Assembly (NCBI RefSeq): GCF_024172095.1
Contig: NZ_JAMZDX010000001.1
Location: 586,001 to 650,000, forward strand
Direction of reading: 5' to 3'
Source of the DNA: Kitasatospora cinereorecta
GTDB lineage: Bacteria > Actinomycetota > Actinomycetes > Streptomycetales > Streptomycetaceae
Length of the DNA stretch: 64,000 bases
The position numbers and the translations under genes are program-made. Under the pieces are notes generated by a model. That model ran no database searches, was not told where the DNA came from, and saw only the letters and a program-made list of their open reading frames with translations. Shown here piece after piece: positions 41,144 through 50,123 of this stretch. How positions within the stretch are numbered: position 1 is the first letter of the stretch; the number at the start of each line of letters is the position of its first letter.

Positions 41144-42684
41144 TCGGCGGAACCGTCCTTCTTGTCGTTCGGGCCGGACTCGTTCCCGGCGGCCTCGGAG
41201 CCCGGCTTCACCTCGGGCGTCGCGCCACCGGAGGCCGCGCCGCTGCCCTCGGAGCCCTGACCCTTGCCCTGGGCGGCCTCGCCGAGCAGCTTGTCGAAGG
41301 CGTCGAAGTCGATGCCGCCCTCCTCGACCTCGGCGGAGCCGCGGTGCACGAAGCCGTCCGGGTCGTCCAGGTCGGCGGCGGTCGGCAGCATGTCGGGGTG
41401 GCTCCACAGCGCGTCCCGGCCCTCGACGCCGCGGGCGTCGGCCAGCGAGGCCCACAGCCGGGAGGCGTCGCGCAGGCGGCGCGGCCGCAGCTCCAGGCCG
41501 ACCAGGGTGGCGAAGGTCTGCTCGGCGGGTCCGCCGGTGGCGCGGCGGCGGCGCAGGGTCTCGCGCAGCGCCGCGGACTGCGGCAGGTGCGGCTCGGCGG
41601 CGGCGTGGACCACCGCGTCGACCCAGCCCTCGACGAGCGCCAGGGCGGTCTCCAGGCGGGCCAGGGCGGCCTTCTGCTCGGGGGTGTCCTCGGGCTGGAG
41701 CAGGCCGCCGGCGAGCGCCTCCTGGAGCGCCTCCGGGTTGGCCGGATCGAGCTGGCCGACCAGCTCCTCCATCCGCGAGGTGTCGACCTTGATTCCGCGG
41801 GCGTACGCCTCGACCGCGCCGAACAGGTGCGCGCGCAGCCACGGCACGTGGGCGAACAGGCGCTGGTGCGCGGCCTCGCGCAGGGCCAGGTAGAGCCGGA
41901 CCTCCTCGGCGGGCACGCTCAGGCCCTCGCCGAACTCGGCGATGTTCTGCGGCAGCAGCGCGGCCTTGCCGGACGGGGCCAGCGGCAGGCCGACGTCGGT
42001 GGAGCCGAGCACCTCGGCGGCGAGCGCGCCGAGCGCCTGGCCGATCTGGGTGCCGAACATGGCGCCGCCCATCGAGCGCATCACGCCCATCAGCGGCCCG
42101 GCCATCGCCTGCATCTCGGGCGGCAGGACGCCGCCCATCGCGGTGCCGACCCGCTCGGCGACCGGGTCGACCAGGTCCTTCCAGACCGGCAGGGTGGCCT
42201 CGATCCACTCGGCCCGGCTCCACGCCACGGCGGTGCCGGACGCGGAGGGGAACTCGGTGGCGGAGTCCAGCCACAGGTCGGCCAGCCGGACCGCCTCGAC
42301 CACGGCCGTCCGCTCCGCCTCGCCCACCGAGCGGTCCTTGGACTTCCCCTCGGGCTGCTCGGCGACCACGGTCTGCCGGGCGATGTTCTTGGCCAGCTCC
42401 CAGTTGACCGGGCCGCCCTCGAACGAGAGCATCTGGCCGAGCTGCTGGAAGGCGGCGCCGAGGTCGTTGGGGTTGAAGTTGCCCATCATCGCCGCGAACG
42501 GATTGTCCCCGCCCGCGCCGCCGGGGCCGCCCATGCCGAACAGCGCGCCGAACGGGTTGCCCGGTCCGAAGCCGAAGGGCTGCTGGGGCGTGGAATCGCC
42601 CTGCTCGTCGTCCTTCTTGCCCTTGCTCTTGCCGTCCTCGGGCTCCTCGGGGGGAACGCCGAAACCGAAGGGGAGGTCACTCAC
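41140..42684 (-). CDS. Zinc-dependent metalloprotease family protein (DUF2342)
   Basis: A 514-aa protein from GTG 42684 with GAGGA close upstream; an in-frame ATG at 42750 is possible but has a weaker site. The N-terminal ~80 residues are Gly/Phe/Pro-rich (LPFGFGVPPEEPED; GFGPGNPFGALFGMGG). The conserved body runs from ~100 to 460: GPVNWELAKNIARQ, ALGALAAEVLGSTDVGLPL and EAAHQRLFAHVPWLRAHL, which holds the histidines the family is named for. The C-terminal ~50 residues are low complexity. It belongs to a widespread actinobacterial family annotated as zinc-dependent metalloproteases, with no proven activity known to me. It forms an operon with the Nudix gene. Confidence 0.85.
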   Translation of the reverse strand: MSDLPFGFGVPPEEPEDGKSKGKKDDEQGDSTPQQPFGFGPGNPFGALFGMGGPGGAGGDNPFAAMMGNFNPNDLGAAFQQLGQMLSFEGGPVNWELAKNIARQTVVAEQPEGKSKDRSVGEAERTAVVEAVRLADLWLDSATEFPSASGTAVAWSRAEWIEATLPVWKDLVDPVAERVGTAMGGVLPPEMQAMAGPLMGVMRSMGGAMFGTQIGQALGALAAEVLGSTDVGLPLAPSGKAALLPQNIAEFGEGLSVPAEEVRLYLALREAAHQRLFAHVPWLRAHLFGAVEAYARGIKVDTSRMEELVGQLDPANPEALQEALAGGLLQPEDTPEQKAALARLETALALVEGWVDAVVHAAAEPHLPQSAALRETLRRRRATGGPAEQTFATLVGLELRPRRLRDASRLWASLADARGVEGRDALWSHPDMLPTAADLDDPDGFVHRGSAEVEEGGIDFDAFDKLLGEAAQGKGQGSEGSGAASGGATPEVKPGSEAAGNESGPNDKKDGSAE

Positions 42685-42861
42685 GGGGTCCTCGATCTGG
42701 TCGGCCGTCACACGCTCAGTGGCGGGTTGGTGGTGCGCTGGGGAGGCCATGGTCTCGCGGCCCCGACGCGCCGGGTGCACCGCTGGGCCCGAGCCTCGGG
42801 CAGGATGGACCGTACGTGACACTCGTACGTACGCACATAAGCTAACCGTGGAGGATGGCCG

Positions 42862-44010
42862 GTGAGTTCCCCGCCAACGGACGTTCGCTCTGGGCTGACC
42901 GGGGGCGAGGACGTGCCGGCCGCCGCCGGTTCGCCGTCTCCAGCCTACGGCGGCAAGCCGCTCGCCGTGGCGGTCACCGGCGCCGCCGGCGTGCTCGGCG
43001 AGCGGGTCGCCGCCCGCCTGGTGGCCTCGGAGCACATTCGCAAGGTGCTGGCCGTGGACGACCGGCGCGGCGAGGTGCCCGGGGTGCAGTGGCGGGTGCT
43101 GGACGTCCGCGACCCGGCCGTGGCCGAACGGCTCGCCGGGGTGGACGTGGTGGTCCACCTCGCGATGGACCTCGGCATGGAGTCCGACGCGCGCGCCCGG
43201 AGCGCGTACAACGTGCGCGGGGCGCAGACCGTGCTGACCGCGGCGGCCGCCGCCGGGGTGAGCCGGGTGGTGCTGTGCACCTCGGCGATGGTCTACGGCG
43301 CGCTCGCGGACAACGAGGTGCCGCTCGCCGAGGACTCCGAGCTGCGGGCCACCGAGGAGGCCTCGCTGGTCGGCGACCTGATGGAGATCGAGCGCCTCGC
43401 CCGCCGCGCCCCGCGCGCCCACCCGGGGCTGCAGGTGACCGTGCTGCGCCCGGCCGTGGTGGTCGGCCCGGGCATCGACACCGTGCTGACCCGGCACTTC
43501 GAGGCGCCCCGGCTGCTGGTGGTGGCCGGGTCCCGGCCGTGCTGGCAGTTCTGCCACGTGGACGACCTGGCGGCGGCGCTGGAGTACGCGGCGCTCGGCC
43601 TGGTCGAGGGCGAGCTGACGGTCGGCTGCGACGGCTGGCTGGAGCAGGAGGAGGTGGAGTCGCTGTCCGGCATCCGCCGGATGGAGCTGCCCGCCTCGCT
43701 GGCGCTCGGCACCGCCGCCCGGCTGCACCGCCTCGGCCTGACCCCGGCCCCGGCGGCCGACCTCGCGTACACCATGTACCCGTGGGTGGTGTCGGGCAGC
43801 CGGCTGCACGAGGCCGGCTGGCGGCCGCGGTACACCAACGAGGAGGTGCTGGCCGAGCTGCTCGCGCAGGTCTCCGGCAAGCATGCGGTGGCCGGCCGGC
43901 GGCTCGGCGGCAAGGAGGCGGCCACCAGCCTGGGCGCGGCGGGCGCGACCGTGGCCCTGGTCGGTACGGCCGCACTGGTGCGGCGGGCGCGCAAGCGGCG
44001 TTCGTTCTGA
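42862..44010 (+). CDS. NAD-dependent epimerase/dehydratase family protein
   Basis: A 382-aa atypical short-chain dehydrogenase. After a ~33-residue flexible start comes the Rossmann motif AVTGAAGVLGERVAARL (~37). VVVHLAMDLGMES (~94), LCTSAMVYGALADN (~140) and LRPAVVVGPGIDTVL (~190) follow the epimerase pattern. The usual Y-x3-K is not conserved at the expected place (LVGDLMEIERLAR), so catalysis is doubtful. The C-terminal ~45 residues are basic, with a hydrophobic stretch LGAAGATVALVGTAALV then RRARKRRSF, which could anchor it to the membrane. GTG 42862 is preceded by GTGGAGG. It is divergent from the metalloprotease gene. Confidence 0.83.
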   Translation: MSSPPTDVRSGLTGGEDVPAAAGSPSPAYGGKPLAVAVTGAAGVLGERVAARLVASEHIRKVLAVDDRRGEVPGVQWRVLDVRDPAVAERLAGVDVVVHLAMDLGMESDARARSAYNVRGAQTVLTAAAAAGVSRVVLCTSAMVYGALADNEVPLAEDSELRATEEASLVGDLMEIERLARRAPRAHPGLQVTVLRPAVVVGPGIDTVLTRHFEAPRLLVVAGSRPCWQFCHVDDLAAALEYAALGLVEGELTVGCDGWLEQEEVESLSGIRRMELPASLALGTAARLHRLGLTPAPAADLAYTMYPWVVSGSRLHEAGWRPRYTNEEVLAELLAQVSGKHAVAGRRLGGKEAATSLGAAGATVALVGTAALVRRARKRRSF

Positions 44011-44092
44011 TGATGCTCCAAGGTTCCGCATCGCGGAACACCGGAACCGTGGTGCGGAAGCCCCTGCCCACGGCGGGGCGGGATGGGGAATC

Positions 44093-44542
44093 ATGGTGAC
44101 CATGTCCGAGAACCACGACCCGATCCGCCTGCTCGCCATCCGCGACACCCCGCTGTCGCTGGACGAGGTGTACGAGGCGGTCGGCGACGACGCGGCCGGC
44201 GGGACCACGCTCTTCGTCGGGACGGTCCGCGACCACGACGGCGGGAAGTCGGTGGCGGCGCTGGAGTACAGCGCCCACCCGACCGCCGAGCGGGAGATGC
44301 GGCGGATCGCCGAGAAGATCTGCGCCGACTTCCCGGTCCGCGCGCTGGCCGCGGTCCACCGGGTCGGGCGGCTGGAGATCACCGACCGGGCCGTGATCGT
44401 CGCGGTCTCCTGCGCCCACCGCGGCGAGGCCTTCGCGGCCGCCCGGCGGCTGATCGACGACCTCAAGCACGAGGTGCCGATCTGGAAGCACCAGGTCTTC
44501 ACCGACGGCCAGGAGGAGTGGGTCGGCGCCGGCGACTGCTGA
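44093..44542 (+). CDS. moaE: MoaE: molybdopterin synthase large subunit
   Basis: A 149-aa protein of MoaE length. TTLFVGTVRDHDGGKSV (~38-54), LEYSAHPTAEREMRRI (~60) and VHRVGRLEITDRAVIVAVSCAHRGEAF (in parts, ~85-112) are conserved, and the catalytic lysine lies in VPIWKHQVF (~134). With a MoaD thiocarboxylate (sulfurated by MoeZ, at 10524 in this window) it converts cPMP to molybdopterin. The start is ATG 44093 or ATG 44102; GGATGGGGAA precedes both. No moaD is adjacent. Confidence 0.93.
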   Translation: MVTMSENHDPIRLLAIRDTPLSLDEVYEAVGDDAAGGTTLFVGTVRDHDGGKSVAALEYSAHPTAEREMRRIAEKICADFPVRALAAVHRVGRLEITDRAVIVAVSCAHRGEAFAAARRLIDDLKHEVPIWKHQVFTDGQEEWVGAGDC

Positions 44543-44666
44543 GCCCGACCCGCCCCACGATCGGGGGTCTAGCCCATTCGGCCCGTAACCCGGATGGCGC
44601 CCACGCCGTTCCTCTACCAGGCGGTTAATCTGCTGATAGACACGACGAGCCTGTGGGGAGACGGAT

Positions 44667-44846
44667 ATGGCTGCGCTCGCCTGGTTGATCATCCCGGTTG
44701 TCGCCGCGCTGCTGGCGATGGTCTGGGCCGGTTGGGCGGCCCGGCCTCCGCGCGCGACCACCGATCCGAGTTCGCTGGCCGAACACCAGCGCTTCCGCGC
44801 CGCGATGGAGCGGAGCACCGCCGGATCCGAGCGGCGCAGTGAGTAG
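44667..44846 (+). CDS. Small single-span membrane protein (59 aa)
   Basis: ATG 44667, with GGGGAG 6-7 nt upstream, opens a 59-residue frame. It has one N-terminal membrane helix (ALAWLIIPVVAALLAMVWAGWAA) and a charged C-terminus (SLAEHQRFRAAMERSTAG), ending in TAG at 44846. The type is common in Streptomyces at this position, and I know of no assigned function. It sits between moaE and the Lon-like protease gene, 42 bp upstream of the latter. Confidence 0.75.
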   Translation: MAALAWLIIPVVAALLAMVWAGWAARPPRATTDPSSLAEHQRFRAAMERSTAGSERRSE

Positions 44847-44888
44847 CCCGGACGGCACCGAGTAGCGGTCTTCCCGTACTGTCGAGCC

Positions 44889-45968
44889 ATGCCACGCCGC
44901 TCCGCGACGATGCTCGCCGCCACCCTGCTGCTGATAGGCCTGCTCTGCGCCTCGGTCCTGATGAAGGTGCCCTACACCGAGATGAGCCCCGGGCCGACCT
45001 ACAACACGCTCGGGGAGCAGGACCGGTCGGGTGACCCGGTGATCACCATCACCGGGCACGACACGTACCCGACCAGCGGACACCTCAACATGACCACCGT
45101 CCAGGTCACCGGCGCCAAGTACGAGCCGAGCCTGGTGTCGGCGGTGGTCGGCTGGCTGCGCGACGACGTGCTGGTGGTGCCGCACGACAACGTGTACCCG
45201 AAGGGCCAGACCGACAAGGAGGCCCAGCAGCAGAACGCGGAGGAGTTCGCCTCCTCCGAGGACAGCGCCAAGACGGCGGCGCTGAACCAGCTGGGCATCC
45301 CGGTCGGCACCGAGGTGATCGTGAACTCGGTGGTCTCCGGCGGCCCCTCCGAGGGCAAGCTGCACGCCGGCGACCAGATCGTCGCCGTGGACGGCACCAA
45401 GGTCACCACCCGGGAGAGCGTCGCCGAGCAGGTGACCAAGCACAAGCCGGGCGAGACCGCCGTCTTCACCGTCGTGCCGCACGCCAAGGCCAGCGCGACG
45501 CCGAACCCGGCGGACGAGGTGCAGGTGCCGATCACCACCGGTACGGCGCCGGACTCCTCGCGGGCGATCGTCGGGATAACCCCCGGGATCGACCACAGCT
45601 ACCCGTTCAAGATCGACATCGGGCTGCAGGACGTCGGCGGGCCGAGCGCCGGCCTGATGTTCGCGCTCGGGATCATCGACAAGCTCACCCCGGACGACCT
45701 CACCGGCGGGAAGTTCGTCGCCGGCACCGGCACGATCGGCGACGACGGCGAGGTCGGCCCGATCGGCGGCATCCAGATGAAGCTGATCGCCGCCCGGGAC
45801 AAGGGCGCGGAGTACTTCTTCACCCCGGCGGACAACTGCACCGAGGCGGTCAAGAACACTCCCGGCGGGCTGACCCTGGTGAAGGTCAACACCCTCGGCG
45901 AGGCGCTCGATGCCCTCGGCAAGATCAAGGCTGGGGACAGGGCGGCGCTGCCGAGCTGCGCCAAGTAG
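44889..45968 (+). CDS. PDZ-containing Lon-like (S16) membrane protease
   Basis: A 359-aa YlbL-type protein. An N-terminal membrane anchor (MLAATLLLIGLLCASVLM) is followed by an extracytoplasmic domain. A PDZ region (~125-200: NSVVSGGPSEGKLHAGDQIVAVDG) comes next, and a C-terminal Lon protease fold with the Ser/Lys dyad: DVGGPSAGLMFALG (Ser ~253) and GGIQMKLIAARD (Lys ~298). It probably degrades envelope proteins. The ATG at 44889 lacks a Shine-Dalgarno; TACTGT 7 nt upstream may be a -10 giving a leaderless message. A palindromic element follows the stop. Confidence 0.92.
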   Translation: MPRRSATMLAATLLLIGLLCASVLMKVPYTEMSPGPTYNTLGEQDRSGDPVITITGHDTYPTSGHLNMTTVQVTGAKYEPSLVSAVVGWLRDDVLVVPHDNVYPKGQTDKEAQQQNAEEFASSEDSAKTAALNQLGIPVGTEVIVNSVVSGGPSEGKLHAGDQIVAVDGTKVTTRESVAEQVTKHKPGETAVFTVVPHAKASATPNPADEVQVPITTGTAPDSSRAIVGITPGIDHSYPFKIDIGLQDVGGPSAGLMFALGIIDKLTPDDLTGGKFVAGTGTIGDDGEVGPIGGIQMKLIAARDKGAEYFFTPADNCTEAVKNTPGGLTLVKVNTLGEALDALGKIKAGDRAALPSCAK

Positions 45969-45978
45969 TACTTGCTGA

Positions 45979-46057
45979 CAGGGGCGCGGGAACTGCGCGA
46001 CCGACCATGCACTCACGTAGAGCGTGGCTGGTCGCGCAGTTCCTCGCGCCCCTGATG
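45979..46057. repeat. Palindromic repeat element, copy 3 (between convergent genes)
   Basis: The left arm CAGGGGCGCGGGAACTGCGCGACCGACC (~45979-46006) pairs with a right arm (~46027-46053) whose complement is CAGGGGCGCGAGGAACTGCGCGACCAGCC, differing by one inserted base and a few changes. It occupies the 96-bp gap between the Lon-like gene and the convergent PPA1309 gene. Confidence 0.85.
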
Positions 46058-46064
46058 GTCCTGT

Positions 46065-46619
46065 TCAGGAGAAGGTGGCGAGGAGGGCCTCGGTCAGGCC
46101 CGGGACCAGGTCGGGGCCGGTGAGGACCTCGCGCGGGGAGTCCTTCTCGCGCAGTCGCAGGGCGATCTCCTTGGCCCCGTCGCGCAGCACGGCGGCGGTG
46201 ATCCGCACCTCCTGCCGCTGCGGGTGCTCGGCCACCCAGGTGGCGATCTCCTGATCGGTGGCGTTCTTCGGCCGGGAGGCCTCGGCGCCGGGGGGCAGCA
46301 TGAGCCGCTCGACCACGAGCGCGCAGCCGACCACGCCGTCCGGCCAGGCGATGGTGCCGAGGAACTTGTCCAGCTCCATGCCGGCCGGCAGTTCGTCCTG
46401 CTCGACCGGGGTGAGGCCGGTCGGGTTGTCGTGCAGGCCGAGCTGCTTGGCGAGCCTGGGGTTGGCCTTGAGCATCGCGGCGTTGTCCACCAGGGCGAAC
46501 AGGCGGGTGGGCATGTCCCAGCCGAGGGAGGCGGCGTGCTCGTCGATCTCCAGGGCGGCCCGGGTGAGCGGGCTGGTGGGCGGCAGGCCGGTGGCGGGAA
46601 GGTCAGGAACGTCGGACAT
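46065..46619 (-). CDS. PPA1309-family protein
   Basis: A 184-aa soluble protein beginning MSDVPDLPATGLPPTSPL. Conserved features are EIDEHAASLGWDMPTRLFALVDNAAMLKANP (in parts), the LPAGMELDKFLGTIAWPD segment and VVGCALVVERLMLPP. This matches the actinobacterial PPA1309 family of unknown function, which usually sits opposite the UPF0182 gene as here. ATG 46619 is the start. It is divergent from UPF0182 and convergent with the Lon-like gene. Confidence 0.85.
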   Translation of the reverse strand: MSDVPDLPATGLPPTSPLTRAALEIDEHAASLGWDMPTRLFALVDNAAMLKANPRLAKQLGLHDNPTGLTPVEQDELPAGMELDKFLGTIAWPDGVVGCALVVERLMLPPGAEASRPKNATDQEIATWVAEHPQRQEVRITAAVLRDGAKEIALRLREKDSPREVLTGPDLVPGLTEALLATFS

Positions 46620-46757
46620 GACCCCATCCTCACACGTACGGGCCCGCTCTCCCGAACTCCGACGCAATCCGCGGGAACTCCGGTAAAGACCGATTAAGTT
46701 GCACTGGAAGCCGGGAGAACACGACCGACGACGACAACACACAGCCGAGGTGGAGCC

Positions 46758-49682
46758 TTGACCTTCCAGATGCCGGAACGACCCGAACCGGGATTCCGCG
46801 CGAGAGTCGGGCCGCCGTCCCGCCGCACCCGGGTGCTGCTGCTGACGGCGGGCGTGCTGGCCGTGCTGTTCCTGCTGTTCGTCATGTTCTCCGGGCTGTG
46901 GACCGACTGGCTGTGGTTCAAGTCGGTCGACTACGCGTCGGTCTTCACCGCGCAGTTGTGGACCAAGGCGGCGCTGTTCGCGATCTTCGGCGCGGTGATG
47001 GCGGTGGTGGTCGGCGCCAACCTGTGGCTGGCGTACCGGCTGCGGCCGCCGCTGGCGGCGATGTCGATAGAGCAGCAGTCGCTCGACCGCTACCGGATGG
47101 GCATCGCGCCGTTCCGCAAGTGGCTGCTGATCGGCGTCTCGCTGCTGATCGGGCTGGTGGCCGGTGCGGCCGCGGCCGGCCAGTGGCGCACCTGGATGCT
47201 GTGGACCAACGAGACGCCGTTCGGGGTGAAGGACTCCCAGTTCCACCTCGACGTCTCCTATTACGCGTTCGAGCTGCCCTGGTACCAGTTCGTGCTGGGC
47301 TTCGCGTTCTCCGCGGTGATCGTCTCGCTGCTGGCGTCGCTCTTCGTCCACTACCTGTACGGCGGCCTGCGGCTGCAGGGCCCCGGGCGGCGGGCGAGCG
47401 CCGGCGCGCAGGGGCACCTGGCGGTGCTGCTCGGCGTGTTCGTGCTGCTCAAGGCGGTCGCGTACTGGCTGGACCGGTATGCGCTGGCGGTGAAGACCGG
47501 CTCGTACAAGGGCGTGGACGGCTGGACCGGCCTGCGCTACGTGGACGCCAACGCGTACCTACCGGCCAAGAACATCCTGTTCTTCGTGGCGATCATCTGC
47601 GCGCTGCTGTTCTTCCTGACCCCGATCCGCCGCACCTGGGCGCCGGCGCTGATCGGCTTCGGGCTGATGGCGCTGTCGGCGGTGCTGATCGGCGGGGTGT
47701 ACCCGGCGATCGTGCAGCAGTTCCAGGTCAAGCCGAACGAGCAGGCCAAGGAGACGCCGTACATCCAGAAGAACATCGACGCCACCCGCCAGGCGTACGG
47801 CATCGCGGGCAGCGACGCCCGGCAGTACGACCCGACGACCACCACCAGCGCCGACGCCGTCAAGCCGGACGCGCAGACCATCGCCGACATCCGGCTGCTG
47901 GACCCGAACGTGGTCTCGCCGACGTTCCAGCAGAACGAGGCGCTGCGGAAGTACTACGCCTTCCCGCGGACCCTGGACGTGGACCGCTACGGCCAGCAGG
48001 ACACCGTGCTGGGCGTCCGTGAGCTGGACCTGACCGGGGTGCAGCAGCGCAACTTCATCAACGACCACTTCCAGTACACCCACGGCTACGGCGTCGTCTC
48101 GGCCAAGGGCAACCAGGTGGACGCCAACGGCAACCCGGTCTACACCGAGCAGGCCCTGCCCACCACCGGCGCCTTCGGCCCGTACCAGCAGCGGGTCTAC
48201 TACGGCGAGAAGACCGGCACGTACTCGATCGTCGGCGGCGCCGGCATGAACGAGATCGACTACACCTCCGAGTCGGGCGACGTGAAGTCGTTCCACTACG
48301 ACGGCGGCAGCGGCGTCTCGCTGGACAACCCGTTGACCCGGGCCGCGTACGCGGTGAAGTTCGCCGAGCCGCAGATCCTCTACTCCGGGGCGATCAAGGG
48401 CGGCGCCAAGGTGATCTACGACCGCACCCCCAAGGAGCGGGTGGAGAAGGTCGCGCCGTGGCTGTCGATCGACGCCGACCCGTACCCGGTGGTGCAGGAC
48501 GGCCGGCTGGTGTGGGTGCTGGACGGCTACACCACCTCGGACGGCTACCCGTTCTCCTCGAAGACCACCCTGGGCGAGTCCACCAAGGACTCGCTGACCG
48601 ACCAGCGCGGCCGCACCCTGACCGCGGTCAACCAGGTCAACTACATCCGCAACTCGGTCAAGGCCACCGTCGACGCCTACACCGGCGAGGTGACCCTGTA
48701 CCAGTGGGACGACGCCGACCCGGTGCTGAAGACCTGGATGAAGGCGTTCCCCGGCACGGTCAAGGCGCGCGCCGACATCCCGGCCGGCCTGCTGCCGCAC
48801 CTGCGCTACCCGCAGGACATGTTCAAGGTGCAGCGCGACCTGCTCGGGCAGTACCACATGACGGATGCGACCGGCTTCTTCAACGGCACCGACATCTGGC
48901 AGGTGCCGGCCGACCCGACCACCAACACCGGTGACGTGCAGCCGCCGTACTACCTGACGCTGCGGATGCCGGACCAGCAGGCCGCGACCTTCTCGCTGAC
49001 CACCAGCTTCGTGCCGAGCGGCCGCGACAACCTGGCCGCCTTCGTGTCGGTCAGCGCCGACCCCGGGCCGGACTACGGAAAAATGCGCATTCTCAAGGTG
49101 CCGACCGGCGCCGGTGCGCTCGGCCCGAAGCTGACCCAGGCGAAGCTCAACTCGGACACCGCGGTGGCCAACCAGCTGACCCTGCTGAAGACCGGCACCG
49201 ACTCCGACATCGAGTACGGCAACCTGCTCACCCTGCCGGTGGGCGGCGGCTTCCTCAACGTCGAGCCGGTCTACCTGGTGGGCCGCAGTGCCCGGGTGCC
49301 GGTGCTGCAGAAGGTGCTGGCGGTGTACGGCAACACCGTCGCGCTGGAGGACAACCTGGCGAAGGCGCTGGAGAAGGTCCTTCAGGGCGCGGCGACCGGC
49401 GCTCCCACCACGCCGACAGCCCCCGGGTCCACGACCACGCCGGGTTCCACCACACCCGGCAGCACCGTCGGCCCCGACCTGGCCAAGGCGCTGCAGGACG
49501 CGCAGAAGGCGTACACCGACGGTCTGGCCGCTCAGAAGAGCGGCGACTGGGCCGCCTACGGTGCGGCGCAGAAGGCGCTCGGCGACGCCCTCAAGGCGGC
49601 CGACGAGGCCCAGCGGAAGGCCGCCGCGGGCACCTCCGCGCCGTCCCCCTCGCCCAGCCCCTCGCCCAGTGCGAGCCCCTGA
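46758..49682 (+). CDS. UPF0182-family large membrane protein
   Basis: A 974-aa protein starting at TTG 46758, with GAGGTGGAG just upstream. About seven membrane helices occupy residues ~25-330 ([61 protein letters not shown]). A large outer domain follows (~330-880), with many Tyr/Asp-rich strands ([30 protein letters not shown]). The tail (~885-974) is Thr/Pro-rich, then Ala/Lys/Glu helix, then [11 protein letters not shown]. The function is unknown; it is universal in actinobacteria. The upstream gap carries GGAAC-N19-GTT, which I do not accept as a SigR site. Confidence 0.93.
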   Translation: MTFQMPERPEPGFRARVGPPSRRTRVLLLTAGVLAVLFLLFVMFSGLWTDWLWFKSVDYASVFTAQLWTKAALFAIFGAVMAVVVGANLWLAYRLRPPLAAMSIEQQSLDRYRMGIAPFRKWLLIGVSLLIGLVAGAAAAGQWRTWMLWTNETPFGVKDSQFHLDVSYYAFELPWYQFVLGFAFSAVIVSLLASLFVHYLYGGLRLQGPGRRASAGAQGHLAVLLGVFVLLKAVAYWLDRYALAVKTGSYKGVDGWTGLRYVDANAYLPAKNILFFVAIICALLFFLTPIRRTWAPALIGFGLMALSAVLIGGVYPAIVQQFQVKPNEQAKETPYIQKNIDATRQAYGIAGSDARQYDPTTTTSADAVKPDAQTIADIRLLDPNVVSPTFQQNEALRKYYAFPRTLDVDRYGQQDTVLGVRELDLTGVQQRNFINDHFQYTHGYGVVSAKGNQVDANGNPVYTEQALPTTGAFGPYQQRVYYGEKTGTYSIVGGAGMNEIDYTSESGDVKSFHYDGGSGVSLDNPLTRAAYAVKFAEPQILYSGAIKGGAKVIYDRTPKERVEKVAPWLSIDADPYPVVQDGRLVWVLDGYTTSDGYPFSSKTTLGESTKDSLTDQRGRTLTAVNQVNYIRNSVKATVDAYTGEVTLYQWDDADPVLKTWMKAFPGTVKARADIPAGLLPHLRYPQDMFKVQRDLLGQYHMTDATGFFNGTDIWQVPADPTTNTGDVQPPYYLTLRMPDQQAATFSLTTSFVPSGRDNLAAFVSVSADPGPDYGKMRILKVPTGAGALGPKLTQAKLNSDTAVANQLTLLKTGTDSDIEYGNLLTLPVGGGFLNVEPVYLVGRSARVPVLQKVLAVYGNTVALEDNLAKALEKVLQGAATGAPTTPTAPGSTTTPGSTTPGSTVGPDLAKALQDAQKAYTDGLAAQKSGDWAAYGAAQKALGDALKAADEAQRKAAAGTSAPSPSPSPSPSASP

Positions 49683-49699
49683 GCTGCGGTAACCGATTG

Positions 49700-49727
49700 T
49701 TGGTCCACCCCGTGATCGTGCTATGGT
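49700..49727 (+). promoter_or_regulatory. Promoter of initiator tRNA gene
   Basis: TTGGTC (49700-49705), a 16-bp spacer and TATGGT (49722-49727), ending 11 bp before the tRNA. This is a vegetative-type promoter in the 56-bp gap after UPF0182. Confidence 0.6.
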
Positions 49728-49738
49728 TGTCTCACCGA

Positions 49739-49812
49739 CGCGGGGTGGAGCAGCTCGGTAGCTCGCTGGGCTCATAACCCAGAGGTCGCAGGTTCAAATC
49801 CTGTCCCCGCTA
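49739..49812 (+). tRNA. Initiator tRNA-fMet (anticodon CAT)
   Basis: A 74-nt cloverleaf with acceptor CGCGGGG/CCCCGCT, D arm GAGC..GCTC, anticodon stem CTGGG/CCCAG around CTCATAA (anticodon CAT) and T arm GCAGG-TTCAAAT-CCTGT. The unpaired first position (C1 opposite T72) and three consecutive G:C pairs in the anticodon stem are initiator features. CCA is not encoded, as is common in Streptomyces. A hairpin terminator follows. Confidence 0.95.
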
Positions 49813-49823
49813 CTCAGTGGCAC

Positions 49824-49854
49824 GAAGGCCCGGAGGCTTTGCCTCCGGGCCTTC
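49824..49854 (+). terminator. Terminator of initiator tRNA
   Basis: A 14-bp perfect stem, GAAGGCCCGGAGGC (49824-49837) with GCCTCCGGGCCTTC (49841-49854), around the loop TTT, 12 bp past the tRNA. Confidence 0.88.
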
Positions 49855-50123
49855 GGCGTTTATGGAGGAGAAGTGGTGATCGTCTCCGGTACGATGCGTG
49901 GCCGGGGTTTGTGGGGCACAAGTGTCGGGAAATCGACAAAGCGCTGAAGCAATCTCGCCGGGCTTCGGCTCCGCTCGGCCCAATCGGGCCGGAGCAGGTG
50001 TACGCGGGTTGCGGGTGATGCGACGATGGACCACATGGGGGACGGGGACCGGCCGCTGACCGGCCGTCGGTTCCGACGCGCCCCCGGACGATGCCGCGAC
50101 ACTCGGGGGGAGCGGGAGTCGGC

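Noticed and set aside
46674..46700. GGAAC-N19-GTT upstream of UPF0182 as a SigR promoter
   Set aside because: The -35 element differs from GGAAT at its last base, and the site overlaps no other supporting feature. A chance match is likely.
49739..49812. Initiator tRNA as an attachment site for an integrated element
   Set aside because: No integrase, no duplicated tRNA 3' end and no change in composition is seen nearby.
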